A DNA stretch of 64,000 bases from Lachnospiraceae bacterium KM106-2 (lineage in GTDB: Bacteria; Bacillota; Clostridia; Lachnospirales; Lachnospiraceae). Of the stretch, positions 8,774-17,911 are shown piece after piece (position 1 is the stretch's first letter; every line of letters begins with the position of its first letter). The notes under the pieces were generated by a model, which ran no database searches, had not been told where the DNA came from, and saw only the letters and a list, made by a program, of their open reading frames with translations. The position numbers and the translations under genes are program-made. The stretch lies in the NCBI GenBank assembly GCA_009731425.1, contig AP018794.1, positions 3,304,501 to 3,368,500 of the forward strand, written 5' to 3'.

Positions 8774-9313
8774 CTATTTTTTAAATGGCATACCGAATTG
8801 TGTTAATAATTCACGAGCTTCTTCATCTGTGTTAGCTGTTGTAACGAAGATGATATCCATACCTCTAACTTTATCAACTTTATCATATTCGATTTCTGGG
8901 AAAATTAATTGTTCTTTAATACCTAGAGCATAGTTTCCTCTACCATCAAATGCGTTAGGATTGATACCTCTAAAGTCACGTACACGAGGTAATGCTAAGT
9001 TGATAAGACGATCAGCGAACTCATACATCTTTTCACCTCTAAGTGTAACTTTACAACCGATTGGCATACCTTCTCTGATTTTGAAGTTAGCAACAGATTT
9101 TTTAGCTCTAGTTAATACTACTTTTTGACCAGCGATGATCTCAAGATCTCTAACAGCAGTATCTAATACTTTAGCGTTATCTTTTGCTTCACCAACGCCC
9201 ATATTAATAACGATTTTGTCAAGTTTAGGTACTTGCATTACGTTACTGTAACCAAACTTTTTAGTCATTGCATCTACAATTTCGTTTTTATAAGTTTCTT
9301 TTAATCTAGCCAC
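8774..9313 (-). CDS. rplE: 50S ribosomal protein L5
   Basis: The 179-residue protein is L5, which binds 5S rRNA and contacts P-site tRNA. It contains [42 protein letters not shown] and [20 protein letters not shown]. Length and termini ([13 protein letters not shown] ... QFGMPFKK) fit the family. It follows rplX by about 20 nt. Confidence 0.98.
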   Translation of the reverse strand: MARLKETYKNEIVDAMTKKFGYSNVMQVPKLDKIVINMGVGEAKDNAKVLDTAVRDLEIIAGQKVVLTRAKKSVANFKIREGMPIGCKVTLRGEKMYEFADRLINLALPRVRDFRGINPNAFDGRGNYALGIKEQLIFPEIEYDKVDKVRGMDIIFVTTANTDEEARELLTQFGMPFKK

Positions 9314-9335
9314 TTATGAAACCTCCTTCCTTGAA

Positions 9336-9641
9336 TTAATCGATCACTTCGCCAGTTGCCTTAGCGAAACGAACTTTTTTATCATTTTCAATCTTAAAAC
9401 CGATTCTTGTTACTTTGCCATTGTTAACATACATAACGTTAGAACTATCAATTGGAGCTTCTTGATGGATAATTCCACCGTTTGGATTAGCTTGGCTTGG
9501 TTTAGAATGTTTTGTAATAGTGTTAACACCTTCAACAACAACTTTGTTTCCGTTTACAGAAACAACTTTGCCTTCTTTACCTTTATCTTTACCAGCGATT
9601 ACTTTAACAGTATCGCCTTTTTTAATTTTGCTAGTTGCCAC
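9336..9641 (-). CDS. rplX: 50S ribosomal protein L24
   Basis: The 101-residue protein is L24, an assembly initiator of the 50S subunit. The KOW motif is at the N terminus: [24 protein letters not shown]. The GTG at 9641 lies 8 nt after AGGAGG and gives MATSKIKK. The GTG at 9650 is part of the ribosome site. It lies just after rplN. Confidence 0.96.
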   Translation of the reverse strand: MATSKIKKGDTVKVIAGKDKGKEGKVVSVNGNKVVVEGVNTITKHSKPSQANPNGGIIHQEAPIDSSNVMYVNNGKVTRIGFKIENDKKVRFAKATGEVID

Positions 9642-9654
9642 AGTCGACACCTCC

Positions 9655-10023
9655 TTATAATACTTCTGGTGCTAATGAAACGATTTTCATGAATTGTTTT
9701 TCTCTTAATTCTCTAGCTACTGGTCCAAAGATACGAGTACCTTTTGGGTTTTTGTCATCTTTAATGATAACAGCAGCATTTTCATCAAATCTGATGTAAG
9801 ATCCGTCTTTACGACGAGCCCCTTTAACTGTACGAACAACAACAGCTTTAACTACATCACCTTTTTTAACAACTCCGCCTGGTGTTGCATCTTTAACCGT
9901 AGCTACGATGATATCGCCAATGTTCGCATATCTTCTAGTTGATCCGCCTAATACTCTGATACAAAGTAATTCTTTTGCTCCAGTATTATCGGCAACTTTA
10001 AGTCTTGATTCTTGTTGGATCAT
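9655..10023 (-). CDS. rplN: 50S ribosomal protein L14
   Basis: The 122-residue protein is L14, which forms intersubunit bridge B8. It begins [20 protein letters not shown] and contains [21 protein letters not shown]. The start at ATG 10023 has AAGGAG at the right distance. A longer reading frame adds 15 unconserved residues and is rejected. Confidence 0.98.
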   Translation of the reverse strand: MIQQESRLKVADNTGAKELLCIRVLGGSTRRYANIGDIIVATVKDATPGGVVKKGDVVKAVVVRTVKGARRKDGSYIRFDENAAVIIKDDKNPKGTRIFGPVARELREKQFMKIVSLAPEVL

Positions 10024-10047
10024 ACCAATACTCCTTTCAGCCGTAAC

Positions 10048-10069
10048 CGTGGGGCAACGTACTCCCACG
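10048..10069 (-). other. Hairpin between rpsQ and rplN
   Basis: CGTGGG pairs with CCCACG (6 bp) around a 10-nt loop in the rpsQ-rplN spacer, just before the rplN ribosome site. It has no T-run. It belongs to a series of intercistronic hairpins in this operon. Confidence 0.45.
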
Positions 10070-10090
10070 CTTTAACCACAGCGTCTAAAA

Positions 10091-10345
10091 TTATTTTGCA
10101 CGCTCGATAACTTCTACAAGTCTCCATCTCTTATCCTTAGATAAAGGTCTTGTTTCCATAACTTTAACTCGATCTCCAATGTGGCAATCGTTGTTTTCGT
10201 CATGAGCTTTTAATTTATAAGTTCTTTTAACGATTTTGTTGTATAATGGATGCTTTACATTATCTACTACTGCAACAGTAATAGTTTTGTCCATTTTGTC
10301 ACTTACTACCTTACCAATACGAGTCTTTCTAAGGTTTCTTTCCAC
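10091..10345 (-). CDS. rpsQ: 30S ribosomal protein S17
   Basis: The 84-residue OB-fold protein S17 is an early 16S rRNA binder. Family sequence: [42 protein letters not shown] and [20 protein letters not shown]. It lies 27 nt after rpmC, in the usual rplP-rpmC-rpsQ order. Confidence 0.98.
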   Translation of the reverse strand: MERNLRKTRIGKVVSDKMDKTITVAVVDNVKHPLYNKIVKRTYKLKAHDENNDCHIGDRVKVMETRPLSKDKRWRLVEVIERAK

Positions 10346-10372
10346 AACAATTCCTCCTTCCTAGGATGTTAA

Positions 10373-10576
10373 TTATGCTCTAGCTTGCTCAGAAATCACT
10401 GTTTGAATTCTAGCAATATTTTTTCTAACTTCTTTAATTCTGCTTGTATTATCTAATTGGTTTGTTGCGTTTTGGAATCTTAAGTTGAAAAGTTCCTTTT
10501 TAGCAGCTACTAATTCATCATTTAATTCAGCAACAGACTTGCTTTTTAAATCTTTAACGTATTCATTAATTTTCAC
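10373..10576 (-). CDS. rpmC: 50S ribosomal protein L29
   Basis: The 67-residue helical protein lies near the exit tunnel and helps dock SRP and trigger factor. It contains [35 protein letters not shown]-type heptads. The start is GTG at 10576 ([10 protein letters not shown]). The GTG at 10585 belongs to the ribosome site AAGGCGGTG. The start overlaps the end of rplP by 11 nt, so the two are probably translationally coupled. Confidence 0.95.
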   Translation of the reverse strand: MKINEYVKDLKSKSVAELNDELVAAKKELFNLRFQNATNQLDNTSRIKEVRKNIARIQTVISEQARA

Positions 10577-11003
10577 TGTTGTCACCGCCTTCTAAATCTG
10601 CGCGAGAAACTACTTTACATTTTACTGGTAATTTGTGAGTAGCAAGACGTAATGCTTCTCTAGCGATTTCTTCTGGTACTCCAGAGATTTCGAACATTAC
10701 ACGACCTGGTTTAACTACTGCAACCCAGTATTCAAGAGAACCTTTACCGGAACCCATACGAGTTTCTGCTGGTTTCGCTGTTACAGGTTTATCTGGGAAA
10801 ATCTTGATCCAAACTTTACCACCACGTTTGATATAACGAGTCATAGCAATACGTGCTGCTTCAATTTGGTTAGATCTAATCCATGCTGGCTCTAAAGCCA
10901 CAATACCATATTCACCGTTAGAAATTCTGTTTCCTCTCATAGCTTTACCAGCTAAAGATCCACGGAATTGTTTACGACGTTTAACTCTTTTAGGCATTAA
11001 CAT
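10566..11003 (-). CDS. rplP: 50S ribosomal protein L16
   Basis: The 145-residue protein is L16, near the peptidyl-transferase centre and A site. It starts [21 protein letters not shown] and contains [24 protein letters not shown] and [23 protein letters not shown] at 11003 overlaps the rpsC stop as TAATG, with GGGAG 9 nt upstream. Confidence 0.98.
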   Translation of the reverse strand: MLMPKRVKRRKQFRGSLAGKAMRGNRISNGEYGIVALEPAWIRSNQIEAARIAMTRYIKRGGKVWIKIFPDKPVTAKPAETRMGSGKGSLEYWVAVVKPGRVMFEISGVPEEIAREALRLATHKLPVKCKVVSRADLEGGDNSEN

Positions 11004-11662
11004 TATTTATCGCTCCCTTCCTTTTTAGCAGCTCTTGTTGGAAGTACTTCTCCGTGATAAATCCAAACTTTTACACCAACTTTTCCGTAAGTTGTGTCTG
11101 CTTCAGCAAATCCGTAATCGATATCTGCACGAAGTGTTTGTAGTGGAATAGTTCCATCGCTGTAGAATTCTGTACGAGCCATATCAGCACCACCAAGACG
11201 TCCAGAAACTGAAGTCTTAATACCTTTAGCGCCTGTTTTCATTGTTCTACCCATAGTTGATTTCATAGCTCTTCTGAAAGAGATACGATTTTCAAGTTGT
11301 TGAGCAATGTTTTCAGCAACTAATTGTGCGTTTTGGTCTGGTCTTTTAACTTCTTTAATATCTACCATTAATTTCTTTGTAGTGTAAGATGCTAATTCAG
11401 CTTTTAATTTTTCGATTTCAGAACCACCTTTACCGATAACCACACCTGGTTTAGCAGTATAAATGATAACTTTTAATCTATCAGAAGCTCTTTCGATTTC
11501 GATCTTAGCGATACCTGCACTATAAAGTCTTTTCTTTAAAAATTTTCTGATTGCATGATCTTCTACTAAATTATCAGCGAAGTCAGCTTCAGCATACCAT
11601 CTAGAGTCCCAGTCTTTAATGACTCCGACTCTTAAGCCGTGAGGATTAACTTTTTGTCCCAT
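11003..11662 (-). CDS. rpsC: 30S ribosomal protein S3
   Basis: The 219-residue protein is S3, with a KH domain near the mRNA entry. It begins [20 protein letters not shown]. The KH signature [18 protein letters not shown] is at about 73-90, and the C-terminal [27 protein letters not shown] follows. Stop overlaps the rplP start. Confidence 0.98.
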   Translation of the reverse strand: MGQKVNPHGLRVGVIKDWDSRWYAEADFADNLVEDHAIRKFLKKRLYSAGIAKIEIERASDRLKVIIYTAKPGVVIGKGGSEIEKLKAELASYTTKKLMVDIKEVKRPDQNAQLVAENIAQQLENRISFRRAMKSTMGRTMKTGAKGIKTSVSGRLGGADMARTEFYSDGTIPLQTLRADIDYGFAEADTTYGKVGVKVWIYHGEVLPTRAAKKEGSDK

Positions 11663-11673
11663 TTTTGCCCTCC

Positions 11674-12063
11674 TTATCTTTCATCAAGCACGATAGTGAT
11701 GTGGCTCATTCTCTTTTCGATTCTATAAGCTCTACCTTGTGCTCTTGGTCTAATTCTCTTCATTGTAGGTCCTTTATCTGCGTAGCAACCTGCAACGTAA
11801 AGATTTTCAGGATTCATTCCGTTATTGTTTTCAGCATTAGCAATAGCTGATTTTAATAATTTTAATACTATACTTGAAGCGTATCTTGGATTGTAAGTTA
11901 AAATACCAATCGCTGTCTGTACATCCTTGCCTCTAATTGCATCTAAAACGAAACATGCTTTTTGAACTGAAACTCTAGCGTAAGATAACTTAGCAGTAGG
12001 TCTAGTTTCTCTTTGTTGTTCGTTTCTCTCTCTTTTTATCTGGGATCTATGTCCTTTAGCCAT
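11674..12063 (-). CDS. rplV: 50S ribosomal protein L22
   Basis: The 129-residue protein is L22, whose loop reaches into the exit tunnel. It starts [20 protein letters not shown] and ends in the conserved [26 protein letters not shown] at 12063 is preceded by GAAAGGAGG. Upstream in-frame codons up to 12093 are not conserved. Confidence 0.97.
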   Translation of the reverse strand: MAKGHRSQIKRERNEQQRETRPTAKLSYARVSVQKACFVLDAIRGKDVQTAIGILTYNPRYASSIVLKLLKSAIANAENNNGMNPENLYVAGCYADKGPTMKRIRPRAQGRAYRIEKRMSHITIVLDER

Positions 12064-12122
12064 GGATGCAACCTCCTTTCGAATTATAAACAATTGTTAC
12101 TATATAAAATCTATTCGATCAA

Positions 12123-12401
12123 TTATTTTTTCATTTTCTTTTCGTCTTTGCCATGTCCTCTGTAAGTTCTTGTAGCTACGAACTCTCCAAGTTTGTGACC
12201 AACCATATCTTCAGTCACATATACAGGTACATGTTTTCTTCCATCATGAACAGCAATAGTGTGTCCTACGAATGATGGGAAGATTGTAGAACGACGTGAC
12301 CAAGTTTTGATCACGGACTTGTCATTTGCTTCATTCATAGTGTCTACTTTTTTAAGTAAGCTAGCATCTGCAAATGGTCCCTTTTTCAATGAACGTGCCA
12401 T
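12123..12401 (-). CDS. rpsS: 30S ribosomal protein S19
   Basis: The 92-residue protein is S19 of the 30S head. It reads [20 protein letters not shown], followed by [32 protein letters not shown]. The lysine-rich tail is normal. It sits 14 nt after rplB. Confidence 0.98.
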   Translation of the reverse strand: MARSLKKGPFADASLLKKVDTMNEANDKSVIKTWSRRSTIFPSFVGHTIAVHDGRKHVPVYVTEDMVGHKLGEFVATRTYRGHGKDEKKMKK

Positions 12402-12415
12402 AGGTTCAAACCTCC

Positions 12416-13258
12416 TTATTTAACGCCTTTACCGTCTCTTCTTCTTACGATTAATTTGTTAGATTGTTTGTTTTTCTTTCTTGTCTTCAAGCCAAGAGCT
12501 GGTTTACCCCAAGGTGTGCATGGTCCTGAGCGTCCAACTGGAGCTTTACCTTCACCACCACCATGTGGATGGTCATTAGGGTTCATTACAGAACCACGAA
12601 CTGTAGGTCTGATACCCATGTGACGTTTACGTCCTGCTTTACCGATTGTTACTAAGCTATGATCTGGGTTACCTACTAAACCGATTGTTGCGCGGCATTC
12701 GATTGGTACCATTCTCATTTCGCCTGATGGTAAACGTAATGTAGCGTATTTACCTTCTTTAGCCATTAACTGTGCACTGTTACCAGCGGAACGAACTAAT
12801 TGTCCACCTTTACCAGGGTATAATTCGATGTTGTGTACTTGTGTACCAACTGGAATTGCTGATAATGGTAAGCAGTTACCAACTGCGATTTCAGCAGTTG
12901 CACCATTCATTACTGTTTGGCCAACTTTTAATCCGTTAGGTGCTAAGATGTAAGCTTTTTCACCATCTGCGTAGCAGATTAAAGCGATATTAGCAGTTCT
13001 GTTTGGATCATATTCAATTGTTTTAACAACAGCTGGAATAGCATCTTTTCTTCTCTTAAAGTCAATAATTCTATATTTTCTTCTAGATCCACCACCATGA
13101 TGTCTTACAGTGATTTTACCTTGATTGTTACGTCCTGCAGTTTTGCTTAAAGATGCAACTAAAGATTTTTCTGGTCTGTCAGTTGTGATCTCAGCGAAAT
13201 CAGACATAGTCATGTGTCTTCTAGAAGGTGTATATGGGTTAAACTTTTTAATTCCCAT
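12416..13258 (-). CDS. rplB: 50S ribosomal protein L2
   Basis: The 280-residue protein is L2, needed for peptidyl transfer and subunit joining. It begins [17 protein letters not shown]. The C-terminal catalytic-region sequence is [17 protein letters not shown], containing the conserved His. ATG at 13258 follows AAGGAG. The upstream frame to 13288 is spurious. A small hairpin (13275-13288) sits just ahead of the ribosome site. Confidence 0.98.
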   Translation of the reverse strand: MGIKKFNPYTPSRRHMTMSDFAEITTDRPEKSLVASLSKTAGRNNQGKITVRHHGGGSRRKYRIIDFKRRKDAIPAVVKTIEYDPNRTANIALICYADGEKAYILAPNGLKVGQTVMNGATAEIAVGNCLPLSAIPVGTQVHNIELYPGKGGQLVRSAGNSAQLMAKEGKYATLRLPSGEMRMVPIECRATIGLVGNPDHSLVTIGKAGRKRHMGIRPTVRGSVMNPNDHPHGGGEGKAPVGRSGPCTPWGKPALGLKTRKKNKQSNKLIVRRRDGKGVK

Positions 13259-13274
13259 GATTCGCACTCCTTTC

Positions 13275-13288
13275 ATGCCTTGCGGCAT
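13275..13288 (-). other. Small hairpin upstream of the rplB ribosome site
   Basis: ATGCC pairs with GGCAT around a 4-nt loop directly upstream of AAGGAG. It is short but precisely placed and could help keep the rplB start open or serve as a binding site (inference). Confidence 0.35.
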
Positions 13289-13340
13289 TTACATTTATTC
13301 TTATCGGTTATAAACAACCATACAGTTAAAATTAACCTTA

Positions 13341-13357
13341 GTCTATAAATTATAGAC
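13341..13357. other. Palindrome across the rplW stop codon
   Basis: GTCTATAA-A-TTATAGAC is a perfect 8-bp dyad that includes the rplW stop. It has no T-run. It is one of several dyads at gene ends in the S10 operon. Confidence 0.4.
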
Positions 13358-13649
13358 CTTGGAAAATTTCGATATCAGCACTGTCTTCTGTTAAAGTAAC
13401 AATAGCTTTCTTAGTTTTAGCAGTTGTTCCAACGCTGTTACCACGTCTACGTTTCTTGCCATCTAAGTTCATAGTGTTTACTCTAGCAACTTTAGTGCCT
13501 TCAAACATTTTTTCTACAGCTTCTTTAATCTGAGCTTTAGTAGCTTCTGTATGAACTGAAAAAGTGTACTTTTTCTCGCTCATTGCAGCCATACTTTTTT
13601 CTGTAACTACAGGTTTAAGAATAACGTCATAATATTTAATATTAGCCAT
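13350..13649 (-). CDS. rplW: 50S ribosomal protein L23
   Basis: The 99-residue protein is L23, the docking site for trigger factor and SRP at the tunnel exit. It has [18 protein letters not shown] and the [23 protein letters not shown] loop. Its ATG overlaps the rplD stop as TAATG, which suggests coupled translation. Confidence 0.98.
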   Translation of the reverse strand: MANIKYYDVILKPVVTEKSMAAMSEKKYTFSVHTEATKAQIKEAVEKMFEGTKVARVNTMNLDGKKRRRGNSVGTTAKTKKAIVTLTEDSADIEIFQGL

Positions 13650-14269
13650 TATGCGTACACCTCCTCAATTTTTGCTACAGCTTCTTTAGTGATTACTAAT
13701 GAATCATATTTTAAGATATCATATACACTAAGGCTGTTTGTCATTGCAGTTCTTACAGCTGGGATATTGCTAGCAGAACGAATTACGTTTTCGTCTTTGT
13801 CAGCGATAACAACTAATGCTTTATTTACATTTAAGCCGTTAAGAACGTTTTGCATTTTTTTAGTTTTGATTTCATCGAATTTTAATTCGTCTAATACAAA
13901 GATTTTCTTAGCTTCTACTCTTGAAGTTAAAGCAGATTTTAAAGCTAATACTTTTTCTTTTCTATTCATTTTGATAGAGTAATCTCTTGGCTTTGGAGCG
14001 AATACCACGCCACCGCCAGTCCATTGAGGAGCTCTTGTAGATCCTTGTCTTGCATGACCTGTTCCTTTTTGTCTCCATGGTTTTCTTCCACCACCAGAAA
14101 CTTCAGAACGTGTCTTAGCGCTTTGAGTTCCTTGACGTTTGTTAGCAAGTTGAGCTACAACTGCCATGTGAACTAAATGATCATTTACTTCAACTCCGAA
14201 GATTGAATCGTTAAGTTCGATTGATCCAACTTCTTTGCCTTCCATATTATAAACAGATACGTTTGCCAT
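13649..14269 (-). CDS. rplD: 50S ribosomal protein L4
   Basis: The 206-residue protein is L4, which lines the exit tunnel. Its extended loop is seen in [26 protein letters not shown]4 is the known regulator of S10 operons in some bacteria, and a structured leader is present upstream of rpsJ here. It lies between rplC and rplW. Confidence 0.98.
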   Translation of the reverse strand: MANVSVYNMEGKEVGSIELNDSIFGVEVNDHLVHMAVVAQLANKRQGTQSAKTRSEVSGGGRKPWRQKGTGHARQGSTRAPQWTGGGVVFAPKPRDYSIKMNRKEKVLALKSALTSRVEAKKIFVLDELKFDEIKTKKMQNVLNGLNVNKALVVIADKDENVIRSASNIPAVRTAMTNSLSVYDILKYDSLVITKEAVAKIEEVYA

Positions 14270-14295
14270 CTGTGATTTCCTCCTTCCTTAAAGTC

Positions 14296-14928
14296 CTAGT
14301 TTGCTTTTACTGATTGTTTTAAGATTACAACAGATTTCTTAGGTCCTGGTACAGCACCTTTAACTAAGATAATGTTGTTCTCAACATCTACACGTACAAT
14401 TTCAAGGTTTTGAATTGTAACTTTAACGTTACCCATTTGACCTGGCATCTTTTTACCTTTGAATACTCTACCTGGAGTAGTTGCAGAACCATTAGAACCA
14501 GCATGTCTATGGAATTTAGAACCATGAGCCATAGGTCCTCTGGATTGATTATGTCTCTTAATCGCACCTTGGAATCCTTTACCTTTAGATTTTGCAGTAG
14601 CATCAATTTTGTCTCCGTTTTCGAAGATATCAACTTTGATTTCTTGTCCTACTGTATAATCTGCAGCATTTTCAAACTTGAATTCTTTAAGATATTTCTT
14701 ATTAGCAACACCAGCTTTTGCAAAGTGTCCTTTTCTTGGTTTGTTTACTAAGATTTCTCTGATATCTTGGTAACCAACTTGTACTGCACTGTAACCGTCG
14801 TTTTCAACAGTTTTGATCTGAGTTACTACACAAGGCTCAGCTTGTAATACAGTAACAGGAGTTAAAACTCCGTCTTCATTGAAGATTTGAGTCATTCCGA
14901 CTTTAGTAGCTAAAATAGCTTTCTTCAT
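14296..14928 (-). CDS. rplC: 50S ribosomal protein L3
   Basis: The 210-residue protein is L3, an early assembly protein near the peptidyl-transferase centre. It starts [20 protein letters not shown] and contains [27 protein letters not shown] at 14928 lies 7 nt after AGGAGGTGC. A longer frame to 14964 adds 12 non-family residues and was rejected. It is separated from rpsJ by 150 nt containing a hairpin. Confidence 0.97.
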   Translation of the reverse strand: MKKAILATKVGMTQIFNEDGVLTPVTVLQAEPCVVTQIKTVENDGYSAVQVGYQDIREILVNKPRKGHFAKAGVANKKYLKEFKFENAADYTVGQEIKVDIFENGDKIDATAKSKGKGFQGAIKRHNQSRGPMAHGSKFHRHAGSNGSATTPGRVFKGKKMPGQMGNVKVTIQNLEIVRVDVENNIILVKGAVPGPKKSVVILKQSVKAN

Positions 14929-14958
14929 GTAATTGCACCTCCTAATAAATCTACAGCG

Positions 14959-14991
14959 GATCACACGTAAGTGTGCCTCAGTGGTGTGATC
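14959..14991 (-). other. Hairpin between rpsJ and rplC
   Basis: GATCACAC pairs with GTGTGATC (8 bp), with an alternative inner pairing CACACGTAAGTGTG. It lies in the 150-nt rpsJ-rplC gap. It does not have the T-run of a terminator and may be a processing or regulatory hairpin. Confidence 0.55.
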
Positions 14992-15081
14992 ATCCTAGAT
15001 GGTCTACAAAGTGCGCCGTATTCTTCCGAACTATCCGACTCTATATATAAACCCTAAGGATTACTAACCTGTTTTTGTTAC

Positions 15082-15399
15082 TTATTTGTTTTTCATTTTG
15101 ATATCGATGTAAACACCAGCAGGCATTTCTAATCTAGATAATGCATCAACTGTTTTTTGTGTTGGCATGATGATATCAATAAGTCTCTTATGAGTTCTTT
15201 GTTCGAACTGTTCACGAGAATCTTTGTACTTGTGTACGGCTCTAAGAATAGTTACTACTTCCTTCTTAGTAGGTAGTGGTACAGGTCCACTCACCTTAGA
15301 TCCTGTCTTTTTTACAGTTTCGATAATTTTTCCAGCTGATTGATCGATTAATTGATGATCATAAGCTTTAAGAGTAATTCTCATTACTTGACTTGCCAT
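15082..15399 (-). CDS. rpsJ: 30S ribosomal protein S10
   Basis: The 105-residue protein is S10 (NusE), which serves both in the 30S head and in antitermination with NusB/NusG. It starts [20 protein letters not shown] and contains [32 protein letters not shown] at 15399 follows AAGGAGG at a slightly long distance of 10-11 nt with an A/T-rich linker. It is the first gene of the S10 operon. Confidence 0.97.
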   Translation of the reverse strand: MASQVMRITLKAYDHQLIDQSAGKIIETVKKTGSKVSGPVPLPTKKEVVTILRAVHKYKDSREQFEQRTHKRLIDIIMPTQKTVDALSRLEMPAGVYIDIKMKNK

Positions 15400-15637
15400 A
15401 AAAAAAGTCGCCTCCTTTTCGCACTTAAATCCAGTACGACAAGCGGTGACTGTACACTCATCCGTGTGTATCATGAATTGTCAATTAGACAATGAACACA
15501 CTTCATCTGCCTCACGCAGATATCTATAAATTGTACAGTGACTTGTCGCCAGTTTCCTAACTTGACATTCGCTCCACGGAAAACCCACATCCTTTGACAT
15601 GGCAACCTCACGCTTCAACGCTATCAATGTCACAACA
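15400..15637 (-). promoter_or_regulatory. Structured 5' leader of the S10 operon
   Basis: The leader can fold with a closing stem of two parts (15437-15443 with 15542-15548, and 15449-15456 with 15532-15539). Inside are GTGTGT/ACACAC enclosing ATTGTC/GACAAT (15464-15501), and ATCTGC/GCAGAT (15505-15521). This layout, directly upstream of rpsJ and downstream of a good promoter, fits an L4-responsive S10 leader. The match to a known RNA family is inferred, not tested. Confidence 0.65.
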
Positions 15638-15643
15638 ATACAT

Positions 15644-15672
15644 AGTATACACTAGTTTTTTTTCTTTTGCAA
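15644..15672 (-). promoter_or_regulatory. Promoter of the S10-spc operon
   Basis: TTGCAA (15667-15672) and TATACT (15644-15649) are 17 nt apart on the minus strand, about 245 nt upstream of rpsJ. It is the only strong promoter seen upstream of the long S10-spc gene string. Confidence 0.75.
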
Positions 15673-15833
15673 GTATTTTTTTCAACAGTTTATTTTGAAC
15701 CTATTTATATAGAAGAAACTCATTCATTTCTTACTTTTTTAGTCGCAAACTGTCACATATATATCTTTTACATAATATTGAATAAACATACATATTTTTC
15801 TATTTTCAAATGTTTTTTTAAATTATTAAACTT
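15673..15833. other. AT-rich spacer
   Basis: This stretch is very AT-rich with long T and A runs. An open frame on the plus strand exists but looks random in composition and has no ribosome site. I see no feature beyond the flanking promoter and terminator. Confidence 0.6.
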
Positions 15834-15892
15834 ACAAAAAAGAAAAGAATCTATAATACGTATTTCCTAGTTAATACTATAGACTCTTTTCT
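15834..15892 (-). terminator. Terminator of the methyltransferase gene
   Basis: AGAAAAGAGTCTATA pairs with TATAGATTCTTTTCT (15 positions, one mismatch) across a 22-nt loop. T residues follow on the minus strand. It lies 35 nt past the stop of the gene at 15927. Confidence 0.8.
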
Positions 15893-15926
15893 AATATTTT
15901 TAAATGTAATAATTATTCCAAATTTG

Positions 15927-16790
15927 TTATTTAGCTTCCCATCTTCCTGAAGCGCCACAAGGTAATACTAAACCATTACTTGATACTGGTAGTCCAACTT
16001 CTTCAGCCATAACTTTACCGCCATGAGTCTTCGCCACTTCAATTGAAAGCATGTAAGACAGTACAGCCGGTTGTAATCCTGTTGTATAAGAGTTAATCAA
16101 GAAGAATAATGGCTTATCTGATAAAAGCTTCGCACATAGCTTAACAAAATCATGAATCTGCTCTTCTATCTTCCAAATCTCGCCTTTGGGTCCTCTTCCA
16201 TAAGAAGGTGGATCCATAATAATTCCATCATATTTATTACCACGACGAATTTCTCTTTCAACAAATTTCACACAATCATCTACGATCCAACGAATTGGAG
16301 CATCTTCTAGTCCAGAACTGTGTGCATTTTCTTTTGCCCATGTTACCATACCTTTAGATGCATCAACATGTGTTACACTTGCTCCAGCTTTTGCTGCTGC
16401 ACAAGTAGCTCCACCTGTATAAGCAAATAAATTTAAAACCTTAACTGGACGATTTGCATGTTTAATCTTATCGCTGAACCAATCCCAGTTTGTTGCCTGC
16501 TCTGGGAACAATCCTGTGTGTTTAAAACTAAATGGCTGTAAATTAAATGTTAAATCTCTATAATGAATCTGCCATGTCTTTGGAAGATCAAAGAATTCCC
16601 ATTGTCCGCCGCCTTTATGGCTTCTATGATAATGGCCGTTCATATGTTTCCAGCCTTTTTCTGTCTTTGGTGTATCCCAGATAACCTGTGGATCAGGACG
16701 AACCAAGGTATATTTTCCCCAACGTTCTAATTTCTCACCTTTTGAACAATCAATTACTTCATAGTCTTTCCATCCATCTGCAATCCACAT
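15927..16790 (-). CDS. Class I SAM-dependent methyltransferase, RlmI/RlmK-like
   Basis: The 287-residue protein carries a Rossmann methyltransferase fold. Motif I is LNLFAYTGGATCAAAKAGA (about 120-138), THVDASKGMVTWAKEN follows, and motif IV is IIMDPPSYGRG. This DPPSY-type motif is typical of rRNA (cytosine-C5 / guanine-N2) methyltransferases of the RlmI/RlmK group. No PUA domain is evident, so the exact target is unknown. It is monocistronic with a TTGACA/TATAAT promoter and its own terminator. Confidence 0.85.
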   Translation of the reverse strand: MWIADGWKDYEVIDCSKGEKLERWGKYTLVRPDPQVIWDTPKTEKGWKHMNGHYHRSHKGGGQWEFFDLPKTWQIHYRDLTFNLQPFSFKHTGLFPEQATNWDWFSDKIKHANRPVKVLNLFAYTGGATCAAAKAGASVTHVDASKGMVTWAKENAHSSGLEDAPIRWIVDDCVKFVEREIRRGNKYDGIIMDPPSYGRGPKGEIWKIEEQIHDFVKLCAKLLSDKPLFFLINSYTTGLQPAVLSYMLSIEVAKTHGGKVMAEEVGLPVSSNGLVLPCGASGRWEAK

Positions 16791-16857
16791 AATAATCTCA
16801 CTTTCTTATCTTAACATCTGTTATTTTCTAATAATTCTTAACCTCTCAACTAGTTAC

Positions 16858-16885
16858 ATTATATCGGCAGACTATTAATTGTCAA
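16858..16885 (-). promoter_or_regulatory. Promoter of the methyltransferase gene
   Basis: TTGACA (16880-16885) and TATAAT (16858-16863) are both consensus, with a 16-nt spacer, about 70 nt upstream of the start at 16790. Confidence 0.75.
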
Positions 16886-16945
16886 CCCTATTCCTATTAT
16901 TATACCATCTATCCATATCATTCATAACAAATTCGCTTATTTATC

Positions 16946-16974
16946 TTGACGAAAATTAACTTTCAAGATAGACT
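16946..16974 (+). promoter_or_regulatory. Possible promoter of pspA
   Basis: TTGACG (16946-16951) and TAGACT (16969-16974) are 17 nt apart on the plus strand, about 55 nt ahead of the pspA start. The -35 is good and the -10 weaker. No clear alternative-sigma motif was recognised. Confidence 0.5.
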
Positions 16975-17031
16975 ATTATCATGAAATTGTAAAATATTAA
17001 CAATTAATAAACTATGATCGGAGGTTACTAT

Positions 17032-17784
17032 ATGGGAGTATTAACAAGATTCAAAGATATTATGGCAAGTAATATCAACGCTATGCTAGATAAAGCAGAG
17101 GATCCCGAAAAAATGATTGATCAATGTTTAAGGAATTTAAACAGCGATTTAGGAAAAGTCAAAGCAGAAACGGCATCTGTAATGGCCGAAGAACAACGTT
17201 GTAAGCGCGAACTGGACGAATGCAGTGCAGAGATAGATAAAATGCAACGTTATGCGGCTAAAGCTTTACAAGCAGGAAACGAAGCCGATGCAAGAAAATT
17301 TCTAGAAAAGAAAGGTTCCTTAAGCAAAAAACAAGCAGGCCTTCAAGATGCATATAATATCGCAAGTAAAAACGCAACTCAAATGCGTCAGATGCATGAT
17401 AAGCTGGTTGGTGATCTAAACGAGCTAGAATCACGAAAAGATATGATTAAAGGAAAACTTGCTGTTGCTAAAACGCAACAACGTATTAATAAGATGGGTT
17501 CTAGTGTTGATGGCGCAGCTAGTTCTATCTCCGCTTTCGATCGTATGGAAGCAAAAGCAAATAAAATGCTCGACCAAGCAAATGCTATGTCCGAATTAAA
17601 CAAAGGCTCTTATGATGAAATTGACGACTTAACTGCAAAGTATGACGTAAGTAGCACTGAAGTTGATGATGAACTGGCTGCTTTAAAAGCAAGTCTAAGC
17701 GACAACACTGTTGCCGCACCTGTTGCTCCAACTTCAAATGTCGATGCTGAACTCGAAGCTCTAAAAGCCAATCTTAATCAATAA
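17032..17784 (+). CDS. pspA: PspA/IM30 family membrane-stress protein
   Basis: The 250-residue protein is almost wholly coiled coil (residues about 25-220). It begins MGVLTRFKDIMASNINAMLD and has AEDPEKMIDQCLRNLNSDL, a typical PspA/LiaH/Vipp1 N terminus. Family members form ESCRT-III-like oligomers on damaged membranes. The start at 17032 follows GGAGG; the open frame reaches further upstream to 17014 but would run through that site. A terminator-like hairpin follows, then three genes that match the B. subtilis ydjG-ydjH-ydjI order downstream of pspA. The low-cysteine, Ala/Asp-rich C terminus is unstructured. Confidence 0.92.
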   Translation: MGVLTRFKDIMASNINAMLDKAEDPEKMIDQCLRNLNSDLGKVKAETASVMAEEQRCKRELDECSAEIDKMQRYAAKALQAGNEADARKFLEKKGSLSKKQAGLQDAYNIASKNATQMRQMHDKLVGDLNELESRKDMIKGKLAVAKTQQRINKMGSSVDGAASSISAFDRMEAKANKMLDQANAMSELNKGSYDEIDDLTAKYDVSSTEVDDELAALKASLSDNTVAAPVAPTSNVDAELEALKANLNQ

Positions 17785-17805
17785 TATTCTTCACATAGAT
17801 ATATC

Positions 17806-17840
17806 AAAAGGGCTTTTATACATTAAAGGCCCTTTTTCTT
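17806..17840 (+). terminator. Terminator after pspA (probably partial)
   Basis: AAAAGGGC-TTTA pairs with TAAAGGCCCTTTT and is followed by T residues on the plus strand. The next gene starts about 70 nt later with no obvious promoter, so it may act as a leaky terminator that gives extra pspA mRNA over the ydjGHI part. Confidence 0.7.
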
Positions 17841-17911
17841 TGATTCTTATCTATTCCTACTATTCAGTTACATTCTATATAAAATCAAAAAGAGAGGAGT
17901 CTTAGCTTAAA

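Noticed and set aside
15667-15870. Open frame of 67 codons on the plus strand in the AT-rich spacer after the S10 promoter
   Set aside because: No ribosome site, composition dominated by Phe/Ile/Lys from AT-rich DNA, and it overlaps the promoter and terminator region.
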